Part shown: positions 6,100 through 12,913 of the stretch, one piece after another
Numbering within the stretch: position 1 is the stretch's first letter
Layout of the letters: every line of letters begins with the position of its first letter
From: Prevotellaceae bacterium
Lineage (GTDB): Bacteria; Bacteroidota; Bacteroidia; Bacteroidales; UBA932
Length of the DNA stretch: 13,122 nt
Assembly: GCA_031273485.1 (NCBI GenBank)
Contig: JAISRS010000017.1
Coordinates: forward strand, 1-13,122
Direction of reading: 5' to 3'
The notes under the pieces: generated by a model
What the model saw: only the letters and a program-made list of their open reading frames with translations
Told to the model about the DNA's origin: nothing
The model's database searches: none
Position numbers and translations under genes: made by a program

Positions 6100-8238
6100 A
6101 TGCAATTAAAAGAGAACACATTATTTCATTCCCGCTATCGCCTGATAAAACTGTTGGGCAGGGGAGGATTTTCGGAAGTCTGGCTGGCGGAAGACAGCAG
6201 AACAGGTATAAAAGTGGCGTTGAAAGTTTATGCCCCCGGTACGGGATTAGACGAAAACGGCGTACAATTGTTCAGCAGAGAATTTTCATTAGTATTCGGT
6301 TTCAATCACAGTAATTTGCTTCGTACCACATACTATGACATTTGTGAAAAAATGCCTTACCTGATTATGCCCTACTGCGAACGCGGTTCAACGGCAAAAT
6401 TGGTGGGAAGAATAAGCGAAGAAGAAGCATGGAAATTTCTGCATGATGTGGCTGCAGGTTTGGCTTATCTGCACGGACAGGAACCGCCGGTGATTCATCA
6501 GGATATAAAACCCGACAATATACTCGTGGATGACGGAGGAATTTACCTGATTTCCGATTTCGGAATCAGTACCAAAGCGCGTAATACATTACGCAAAAGC
6601 GTGATACATCAAAATTCGGGCGGCACTTTGGATTATATGGGACCGGAACGCTTCGGAACAGAGAATATCCCCATTAAAGCCGGTGATATTTGGGCGTTGG
6701 GAGCTACTCTGTTTGAATTGCTGGAAGGTAATACGCCTTTCGATAAACACGGAGGGTTGATACAAAAAAACGGCGCGGAAATTCCAGAAATACAAGGAAA
6801 CTATTCGCCCGAACTGAAGAAAATAACAACCCTTTGCCTGCAAAAGGACGCTTGGGACAGACCGATGGCAAATGATTTGATCGCCTGGACAGAACAACAT
6901 TTCAGAAAAGAACCCGTTCGATTTGGAAACAGGAAAGATAAGAAAGATAAGTCCGCTGTTAATAAAAAACCGGTACCCAACCGCCAACCGGCACGACAAT
7001 ACGAAGAAAAAAAATCTTCAAAAAATTATCTTGTGATGCTTATATGCGGGGTTGCCGCACTTGTTGTTCTGGGGATTGCTGCATTCTGGTTTTTGACGCA
7101 ACAGACAACAAAACCAACTTTACCACCGCAGGAAGCATGGCTAAAAGAATATTACTCAACATTGAAACACGCCGACTCAATATACGATTATGAAAAAAAC
7201 TATAGCCTGGCAAAAGCGCAGTATGAAGAGGTTTTAAAGACGATTCCGGTCACAGATGTCAGCAATAAAGCAGACTCGGTAAAACAAAGATTATACCTTT
7301 GCGACCTGCAAATACAAAAAGAACAGGAAGAAAAAGAACAAAAAGACAAAGAATCGCAAGCGGCACAGGAACAGGCAAAAAAAGAAGAACAGGCAAGAAA
7401 AGAAGAAGACGCCGAAAGAGAAAAACAGGTACAATTGGCGCAGGAACAGGCAGAAAAATCACAATCCGGAAAAGAAGAACCGTCGCAACCGTCACAAGCG
7501 TCGCAAACGTCGCAACCGTCGCAAGCGCAGGCAAGTAATGAAGATTCAGAAAAGGATGCGCCGAAACAACAAATAGACATACAAATGGTATTTGTAAAAG
7601 GCGGCGTGTTTACCATGGGTTGCAGTTCCGAACAAAATGACTGTTATGATGAAGAAAAGCCGGCGCATGAAGTAACTTTGAGCGATTTTAACATCGGACA
7701 GTATGAGGTAACTCAAAAGCAATGGGTAGCCGTAATGGGCAATAATCCTTCACAATTTCAGGGCGACAATCTTCCGGTGGAAAACGTGAACTGGGACGAT
7801 GCACGGGCATTTATCAAAAAACTCAATGCTCTTACCGGTAAAAAATATCGACTGCCCACCGAGGCGGAATGGGAATACGCCGCCCGCGGCGGAGCGCAAA
7901 GCCGCGGTTATAAATACAGCGGCAGTAACAACGTTGACGAAGTTGCATGGTATAAAACTAATTCCGATGGCAAAACCCATGAAGCAGGCTCTAAAAAAGC
8001 CAATGAACTGAATATTTACGATATGACCGGTAATGTGGATGAATGGTGCAGCGACTGGTATGAGGAATATAAGAGCGACTCCGTCAAAAACCCCACAGGA
8101 CCCGCTTCCGGCTCCTTCCGCGTGCTTCGCGGCGGCAGCTGGGACTACGCAGTGAAATATGTGCGGATTATAAATCGAGATTATAATTACAATGATTTCC
8201 GGAAAAATATTGTAGGTTTGAGACTTGTTCATAAATGA
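6100..8238 (+). CDS. Transmembrane non-RD Ser/Thr kinase with extracytoplasmic SUMF1/C-type-lectin-fold domain
   Basis: The product has 712 residues. The kinase (about 12-268) has GRGGFSEV (20-27), Lys42 in VALKVY, Glu61, HQDIKPDN (133-140) with Gln replacing Arg of HRD, DFG (153-155), GPE (181-183), and DIWALG (196-201). A lysine-rich stretch (302-308) precedes one membrane helix (about 310-332), so the C-terminal part should face the periplasm. A helical region (342-400), a Glu/Lys/Gln coiled-coil-like stretch (404-458) and a Ser/Gln/Pro spacer (461-477) lead to a formylglycine-generating-enzyme-like domain (about 494-711). That domain shows GGVFTMG, YEVTQKQW, YRLPTEAEWEYAARGG, MTGNVDEWC and RVLRGGSW. 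No cysteine follows RGGSW, so FGE catalysis is unlikely and a binding role in the shared lectin fold fits better. The C-terminus is a candidate DGR variable region. The next gene starts after 28 bp. Confidence 0.93.
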   Translation: MQLKENTLFHSRYRLIKLLGRGGFSEVWLAEDSRTGIKVALKVYAPGTGLDENGVQLFSREFSLVFGFNHSNLLRTTYYDICEKMPYLIMPYCERGSTAKLVGRISEEEAWKFLHDVAAGLAYLHGQEPPVIHQDIKPDNILVDDGGIYLISDFGISTKARNTLRKSVIHQNSGGTLDYMGPERFGTENIPIKAGDIWALGATLFELLEGNTPFDKHGGLIQKNGAEIPEIQGNYSPELKKITTLCLQKDAWDRPMANDLIAWTEQHFRKEPVRFGNRKDKKDKSAVNKKPVPNRQPARQYEEKKSSKNYLVMLICGVAALVVLGIAAFWFLTQQTTKPTLPPQEAWLKEYYSTLKHADSIYDYEKNYSLAKAQYEEVLKTIPVTDVSNKADSVKQRLYLCDLQIQKEQEEKEQKDKESQAAQEQAKKEEQARKEEDAEREKQVQLAQEQAEKSQSGKEEPSQPSQASQTSQPSQAQASNEDSEKDAPKQQIDIQMVFVKGGVFTMGCSSEQNDCYDEEKPAHEVTLSDFNIGQYEVTQKQWVAVMGNNPSQFQGDNLPVENVNWDDARAFIKKLNALTGKKYRLPTEAEWEYAARGGAQSRGYKYSGSNNVDEVAWYKTNSDGKTHEAGSKKANELNIYDMTGNVDEWCSDWYEEYKSDSVKNPTGPASGSFRVLRGGSWDYAVKYVRIINRDYNYNDFRKNIVGLRLVHK
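8119..8229 (+). other. Candidate DGR variable region of the first SUMF1-fold kinase (possibly inactive)
   Basis: After RGGSW (W681 at 8140-8142) the residues that align with DGR-variable positions are mostly D, Y, N, I, F and K. Most of these are encoded by GAY, TAY, AAY, ATT and TTC, which can arise from AAY codons by changing adenines alone. Fixed positions (VR, R, G, R-L) match the second copy. By hand count only 28 of 87 bases at 8143-8229 are G or C. No GC-rich 3' end and no downstream hairpin are visible, unlike the second copy. It may be a diverged or retired target. Confidence 0.45.
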
Positions 8239-8266
8239 TACCATATATATACAATAATAAACCGTT

Positions 8267-10165
8267 ATGCAACTACAAAAAGACGCCATATTTGATGAAC
8301 GCTACCGCCTGATAAGACTGTTGGGCAAGGGCGGTTTTTCGGAAGTCTGGCTTGCGGAAGACAGCATAACCGACATAAAAGTGGCTTTGAAAGTCTATGC
8401 TCCCGGCGCCGGTCTGGACGACGACGGCATACAACTGTTCCGCCATGAGTTTTCATTGGTTTTCGATTTAAATCACAGCAATCTGTTACGCCCTTCTCAT
8501 TTTGCCATTTGCAATCGGATGCCTTACCTGATTATGCCTTTCTGTCCACGCGGTTCGGCAGCACAGTCAGTGGGAAAAATCAGCGAAGAAGAAGCATGGA
8601 AGTTCCTGCACGACGTGGCGGCAGGACTGGCATATCTGCACGGACGGAATCCCGATCCGGTGATTCATCAGGACATAAAACCCGCCAATGTGCTGATAGA
8701 TGAGAATAGCGTTTACCTGATTACCGATTTCGGTATCAGTACCAAGGCGCGCAGTACGCTACGCAGGAGCGTGGGACAGTCACAAACGTCGGGTGGAAAG
8801 ACGCCTGCCTATGCCGCTCCGGAACGTGCCGGTAAAAATAATACCCCGATAAAAGCCAGTGATATCTGGGCGCTGGGAGCTACCGTGTTTGAACTGCTCA
8901 CCGGCGATGTGCCTTTCGGCGAATTGGGCGGACTGTTTCAGAAAGGCGGTGCGGAAATACCGGACATACAGGGCGAGTGGTCATCCGATTTAAAAGAAAT
9001 AGTAGAGCGTTGCCTGCAACAAAATACTTGGGACAGACCCACTGCCGAACAAATTGTGAAGTGGACGGAACAGCGCCGTAGCGGAGAACAAATACGATGG
9101 GAGGAAAAGCGGCAGGAAAAGGAAAAGAAGACCGGGCGCAAAAATGGCAGAGCAACCCAACACTTTGAAGGAGAAAAAACGGAAAAAGATGACAATCAGA
9201 ACAACGCTAATACCCGCTCTAAAAAAAGGACTGCCTTACTGCTTTGTTCTGTTTTGTTTGTTTTGGCAGTAACAGGAGCGCTTGTTTGGTTTTATGTAGA
9301 CACAAAACAGCAGGCGGATGCTCCGATTCCTGTAGATACAACCTTGCTGAGCGCCTTGGAAGATGAACTTGTAAAAGAAAAAGCACAATTGGATGACAGA
9401 ATATCCGAAGCGGAAAGAGCAGAAGGAGAAAAAGTGGAGAAAGTGGATACAGAAAGAATTGTAAAAGAAAAAACGGAGGCAAAAAAATCTATCAACATTG
9501 AAATGGTTTACGTGCAGGGCGGTACTTTCACCATGGGCTGTACCGCCGAACAGGGAAACTATTGTTTAGATCGTGAAAAGCCGGTGCATCAGGTAACGTT
9601 GAGCAGTTTCTACATCGGTAAATACGAAATAACTCAGGCACAATGGAAGTCGGTAATGGGCAATAATCCCTCTTATTTCAAAAGCGATAATCTGCCTGTG
9701 GAACAAGTAAGTTGGGACGAGGTGCAGGAATTTATTCGTAAACTCAATGCCCAAACAGGAGAAAACTACCGTCTGCCTACGGAAGCGGAATGGGAGTATG
9801 CCGCCCGCGGGGGAGCAAAAAGCAATGGCTACAAATACAGTGGAAGCAATAATGTGTACGAAGTGGCGTGGTGTTATGATAATTCCGGAAACAAAACGCA
9901 TCCGGTCGGCACAAAGCAGGCAAATGAATTGGGTATTTACGACATGAGTGGCAATGTTTATGAGTGGTGCGGCGATTGGTATGGAGCATATAGCAGCGAA
10001 GCGCAAACCAATCCGAGAGGATCTTCTTCCGGTTCTTACCGCGTGAATCGTGGCGGTAGCTGGAACTCCGGCGCGCAGATCGTGCGTGTTCCCCTTCGCA
10101 ACGGCAGCACGTCCGGCTACCGGGACTTCTACTTGGGCTTTCGGCTTGCCCGCAGTTCAAAGTAA
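8267..10165 (+). CDS. Transmembrane non-RD Ser/Thr kinase with SUMF1/C-type-lectin-fold domain and DGR-like C-terminus
   Basis: The product has 632 residues. The kinase (about 12-268) has GKGGFSEV (20-27), Lys42, HQDIKPAN (134-141; non-RD), DFG (154-156), APE (184-186), and DIWALG (199-204). A basic polar region (about 270-321) precedes one membrane helix (about 322-343), so the C-terminal part is predicted periplasmic. A charged helical stalk (about 360-407), shorter than in the preceding paralogue, leads to the SUMF1-fold domain (about 410-628). That domain shows MVYVQGGTFTMG, YEITQAQW, YRLPTEAEWEYAARGG, MSGNVYEWC and RGGSW. Cys425 and Cys433 near its start may pair. No cysteine follows RGGSW, so a binding rather than enzymatic role is favoured. 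Codons after W599 switch to GC-rich, C-ending usage unlike the rest of the gene. This kinase head is the most diverged of the four in its first 60 residues. Confidence 0.93.
   Translation: MQLQKDAIFDERYRLIRLLGKGGFSEVWLAEDSITDIKVALKVYAPGAGLDDDGIQLFRHEFSLVFDLNHSNLLRPSHFAICNRMPYLIMPFCPRGSAAQSVGKISEEEAWKFLHDVAAGLAYLHGRNPDPVIHQDIKPANVLIDENSVYLITDFGISTKARSTLRRSVGQSQTSGGKTPAYAAPERAGKNNTPIKASDIWALGATVFELLTGDVPFGELGGLFQKGGAEIPDIQGEWSSDLKEIVERCLQQNTWDRPTAEQIVKWTEQRRSGEQIRWEEKRQEKEKKTGRKNGRATQHFEGEKTEKDDNQNNANTRSKKRTALLLCSVLFVLAVTGALVWFYVDTKQQADAPIPVDTTLLSALEDELVKEKAQLDDRISEAERAEGEKVEKVDTERIVKEKTEAKKSINIEMVYVQGGTFTMGCTAEQGNYCLDREKPVHQVTLSSFYIGKYEITQAQWKSVMGNNPSYFKSDNLPVEQVSWDEVQEFIRKLNAQTGENYRLPTEAEWEYAARGGAKSNGYKYSGSNNVYEVAWCYDNSGNKTHPVGTKQANELGIYDMSGNVYEWCGDWYGAYSSEAQTNPRGSSSGSYRVNRGGSWNSGAQIVRVPLRNGSTSGYRDFYLGFRLARSSK
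10040..10150 (+). other. Candidate DGR variable region (VR) of the second SUMF1-fold kinase
   Basis: It occupies the end of the lectin-fold domain, the site of VRs in known DGR target proteins. From N600 (10064) to the TAC at 10130-10132, 15 of 23 codons end in C: runs such as AAC-TCC-GGC, AAC-GGC-AGC and GAC-TTC-TAC are what adenine-specific mutagenesis of an AAC-rich template gives. Invariant-looking codons (GCG-CAG, GTG-CGT, TTG-GGC-TTT-CGG-CTT) are interspersed. By hand count 56 of 87 bases (10064-10150) are G or C. The GC-rich 3' end could serve as the initiation-of-mutagenic-homology site. No template repeat or reverse transcriptase is in the window. Confidence 0.6.
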
Positions 10166-10180
10166 AGCAGGGAGAGACAG

Positions 10181-10235
10181 GCTTGTTTTGCCAAAAGCGG
10201 AGTGAGGGACGAACGGAGCAAAAGGCAAAACAGGC
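10181..10235 (+). other. Hairpin just downstream of the candidate variable region
   Basis: GCTTGTTTTGCC (10181-10192) pairs with GGCAAAACAGGC (10224-10235) over 12 positions, one a G-T wobble, enclosing a 31-nt loop with a direct CGGAG repeat. It begins 15 bp after the kinase stop codon. In the Bordetella phage DGR a hairpin/cruciform just past the VR promotes target recognition; the position here is comparable. No T-tract follows, which argues against a simple terminator. Confidence 0.55.
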
Positions 10236-10354
10236 AAACGAAAAAGATAAAAAAGGAATGATAATTAGAATGATTGATAAAATAAAAGGAATGGATGAAT
10301 ATAGAAATGAATGTTGGATACCGCCGGTAGAGAAGGCGTGGTGGGATTATTTTA
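10236..10354. other. Intergenic stretch with no supported feature
   Basis: The first 70 bp are A-rich, followed by a more GC-rich portion with TACCGCC occurring twice (10319-10325 and 10353-10359). I see no gene here. A 137-codon open frame starting at 10183 runs through it but also crosses two foldback structures and has no coding character. Confidence 0.5.
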
Positions 10355-10359
10355 CCGCC

Positions 10360-10524
10360 ATTTTCAGCGCTTTGCGCCCCCTAACAGGGTTAAAACCCTT
10401 GTTAGGGTTTGAAAGTCGTGGTATCACACCCGGCGCAGGGTTAACAGGATTCCAAACCCTAACAGCCTCCCCCTTTGGGGGGGGCGGGGGGGCTTCCCTG
10501 TTAGGGGCGCAAAGCGCTGAAAAT
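10360..10524. repeat. Long foldback (MITE/REP-like) element with alternative internal hairpins
   Basis: The left arm, 10360-10389 (ATTTTCAGCGCTTTGCG followed by C5 and TAACAGGG), is the reverse complement of 10496-10524 except for one G/C length difference, giving arms of about 29 bp. Inside, CCCTAACAGGGTT (10379-10391) can instead pair with 10394-10407, and GTTAGGGTTT (10401-10410) pairs perfectly with AAACCCTAAC (10454-10463). Several mutually exclusive folds are therefore possible. A C5-TTT-G8-C-G7 tract lies at 10469-10492. The element is GC-rich against its surroundings and sits between two kinase genes. Confidence 0.7.
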
Positions 10525-10530
10525 GCGGCA

Positions 10531-10545
10531 CGGGTTACAAACCCG
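10531..10545 (+). other. Small GC-rich hairpin beside the foldback element
   Basis: CGGGTT (10531-10536) pairs perfectly with AACCCG (10540-10545) around the loop ACA. No T-tract follows. It may be the edge of the repeat element or an attenuator ahead of the kinase at 10613. Confidence 0.4.
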
Positions 10546-10612
10546 CGCAAGCAGAAAACCGGTATTTGTCGATATGGGAGAGCAAAACATGAATAATTTA
10601 TAAATAAAAGAT

Positions 10613-12889
10613 ATGCAACTACAGGAGAACACATTATTTCATTCCCGTTACCGCCTGATAAGACTGTTGGGCAGGGGCGGTTTTTCGGAAGTCTGGTTAG
10701 CGGAAGACAGCAGAACAGGCATAAAAGTAGCCTTGAAAGTCTATGCCCCCGGCACAGGCTTGGACGACGACGGCATACAACTGTTCAGTCATGAGTTCTC
10801 ATTAGTCTTCAATTTCAATCACGGCAACCTGTTGCGTCCTTCGCATTTTGATGTATGCGAACGGAGACCTTACCTGATTATGCCTTTCTGCGAACGCGGC
10901 TCGGCGGCAAAATTAACGGGAAATATCAGCGAAGCGGAAGCATGGAAGTTCCTGCACGACGTGGCGGCAGGCTTGGCTTATCTGCACGAACAGGAACCCG
11001 ACCCGGTGATTCATCAGGACATAAAACCCGACAATGTGTTGATAGACGGCGGCGGACATTATCTGATCACCGATTTCGGCATCAGTTCCAAAGCCCGCAG
11101 TACCTTGCGCAAAAGCGTGGGCAAACAAACTTCGGGCGGCACTATTGCCTACATGTCGCCGGAACGCTTTGGGAGAGACAATATGCCCGTTAAGGCAAGC
11201 GACGTATGGGCGTTGGGCGCTACCGTGTTTGAACTGCTCACCGGAGATACTCCTTTCGGTAACCACGGCGGCCTGATTCAGAAAGGCGGAGCGGAAATTC
11301 CTGCCGTATCGGGAAACTGGTCGGATGATTTAAAAACACTTGTAGAAAAATGCCTTGCTCTTAATGCCTGGGACAGACCTATGGCAAAGCAGATTGTGGA
11401 ATGGAAGAAAGATAGGGAACATTCAACAACACAAAATCATTCACGCCATGATTCCTCCATGGATACCGACATTGACAAAAACGTTCCCGACAACAAAGGT
11501 AAAAGCAACAGGTTAAAGAAATCCGTTATCATTGCCGCCACAGTAATAGTGGGCATCGTATCGTTTTTCCTGATACGGCACAATTATAATCACAAGCATT
11601 ATACCGCCAATATTGCCAAAGCCGAGAGTTTTTATGCCGTAGCCCGCTATGACAGCGCCCTTGTATATTTCGGCAATGCGCTCAAGTATGTTGATACCGA
11701 TACTGTTCGGCACAAACAGGAGATGCTGAATTATCTTATCCCCGCTTTGAACGATTTTTATGCAGCAAAATACAAACAATCCTTTGAAAAATTTCAGATT
11801 GCTGCCGAAATGGGTTCCGGCGATGCTTATTATTATCTCGGCGAGCTTACTTATAACGGACTGGCAACAGCGAAGGATTATAACAAAGGCTGGGAATATA
11901 CTCAAAAAGCTTTTCAAAAAGGATTCAAAATGGCATACTGGCGCATGGCAAATGCCTGCGAAACAGGACATGGTGTTCCGCAAGACAAGGATAAAGCCGA
12001 TAAATATTACTTTGAAGCCATAGAAGGAATAAAAAAACTTGCAGAAAACGGCGACCCTGAAGCCTTGGGAAATCTTGGCTCTATGTATAGCGTCGGTCAG
12101 GGAGTTTCCAAAAACGAAAAAATGGCTTTTGAGTACTGTTTAAAATCCGCTCAAGCCGGCTATGCATTTGTGATGAATGCGTTGGCTCTATACTACAAAG
12201 TCGGATACGGAACGAAACAAAATAACGGTGAAGCAATGAAATGGTACATCAAATCTGCGGAAATGGGAAATCCCGGCTCACTGTTGGACTTGGGAAATAT
12301 TTATTTATACGGATATTGCGACCAAACTGCGAACAAAAAAAAGGGGGTAGAACTTATTACAAAAGCAGCCGAACAAAACTATGCTCCCGCATTGAGAAAA
12401 CTTGGTTATCTGTATGCTGAAGGCGATTATGTAAAACAGGATAATGATAAAGGGTTTGAGTATTCTTTAAAAGCTACGGAATATGACAATGATGATTTCA
12501 TAGCAATGGAAAACGTTGCTTTCCTTTATAAACAGGGAGCCGGTACCGAAAAGAACTATGCCAAAAGCAAGCAATACTATTTAAATGCCTTACGAGCCGA
12601 TACCGGCAGAATTGATAATTATATTTATATAGGAAGACTGTATAAGGAAGGGGGACCGAATCTCGCTAAAAATACAGACGAATATATTAAATATTGTGAA
12701 TTAGCTGTGCAGAAAGGTTCTGCGGAAGCCAAAACCGAACTCGGAAATTATTTTAACGGATTAGGATATGATGCTTTCACAAAAAGGAACTATTCACAGG
12801 CACGGAATTATTTTAACAGGGCTGTTGTGCGATACGGACATAAAACAGCTAAAGATAATCTTGACTTTATAAATAAACTCGGGCTTTAA
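10613..12889 (+). CDS. Transmembrane non-RD Ser/Thr kinase with extracytoplasmic Sel1/TPR repeats
   Basis: The product has 758 residues. The kinase (about 12-268) has GRGGFSEV (20-27), Lys42, HQDIKPDN (134-141; non-RD), DFG (154-156), SPE (182-184), and DVWALG (197-202). A polar linker ends in basic residues (NRLKK, 299-303) before one membrane helix (about 304-321), which puts the rest in the periplasm. Residues 333-400 look like TPR-type helices. About nine Sel1-like repeats follow (roughly 404-741), with recurrent units such as LGSMYSVGQGVSKN and ALYYKVGYGTKQN followed by AMKWYIKSAEMG-like helices. Sel1/TPR arrays bind proteins or peptides. The head differs from that of the first transmembrane kinase at only 6 of the first 60 residues, while the C-terminal part is unrelated. 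The next kinase begins 24 bp after the stop, so the array continues. Confidence 0.92.
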   Translation: MQLQENTLFHSRYRLIRLLGRGGFSEVWLAEDSRTGIKVALKVYAPGTGLDDDGIQLFSHEFSLVFNFNHGNLLRPSHFDVCERRPYLIMPFCERGSAAKLTGNISEAEAWKFLHDVAAGLAYLHEQEPDPVIHQDIKPDNVLIDGGGHYLITDFGISSKARSTLRKSVGKQTSGGTIAYMSPERFGRDNMPVKASDVWALGATVFELLTGDTPFGNHGGLIQKGGAEIPAVSGNWSDDLKTLVEKCLALNAWDRPMAKQIVEWKKDREHSTTQNHSRHDSSMDTDIDKNVPDNKGKSNRLKKSVIIAATVIVGIVSFFLIRHNYNHKHYTANIAKAESFYAVARYDSALVYFGNALKYVDTDTVRHKQEMLNYLIPALNDFYAAKYKQSFEKFQIAAEMGSGDAYYYLGELTYNGLATAKDYNKGWEYTQKAFQKGFKMAYWRMANACETGHGVPQDKDKADKYYFEAIEGIKKLAENGDPEALGNLGSMYSVGQGVSKNEKMAFEYCLKSAQAGYAFVMNALALYYKVGYGTKQNNGEAMKWYIKSAEMGNPGSLLDLGNIYLYGYCDQTANKKKGVELITKAAEQNYAPALRKLGYLYAEGDYVKQDNDKGFEYSLKATEYDNDDFIAMENVAFLYKQGAGTEKNYAKSKQYYLNALRADTGRIDNYIYIGRLYKEGGPNLAKNTDEYIKYCELAVQKGSAEAKTELGNYFNGLGYDAFTKRNYSQARNYFNRAVVRYGHKTAKDNLDFINKLGL

Positions 12890-12913
12890 ACAAAATATTT
12901 TAAAATGTAAATT

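Noticed and set aside
7200..7616. Antisense frames across the coiled-coil and Ser/Gln-rich region of the first transmembrane kinase
   Set aside because: They are shadows of a repetitive Glu/Lys/Gln-rich coding region; the sense frame has continuous domain logic.
10183..10596. A 137-codon + strand open frame between the second and third transmembrane kinases
   Set aside because: It runs through the VR-proximal hairpin, the long foldback and the G tract. The product has no domain and reads as translated repeat DNA. The antisense frame over 10347-10634 is rejected for the same reason.
10166..10612. DGR template repeat within the window
   Set aside because: I looked for an adenine-rich copy of the segment after RGGSW here and in the other intergenic regions and found none. 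No reverse transcriptase is encoded either.
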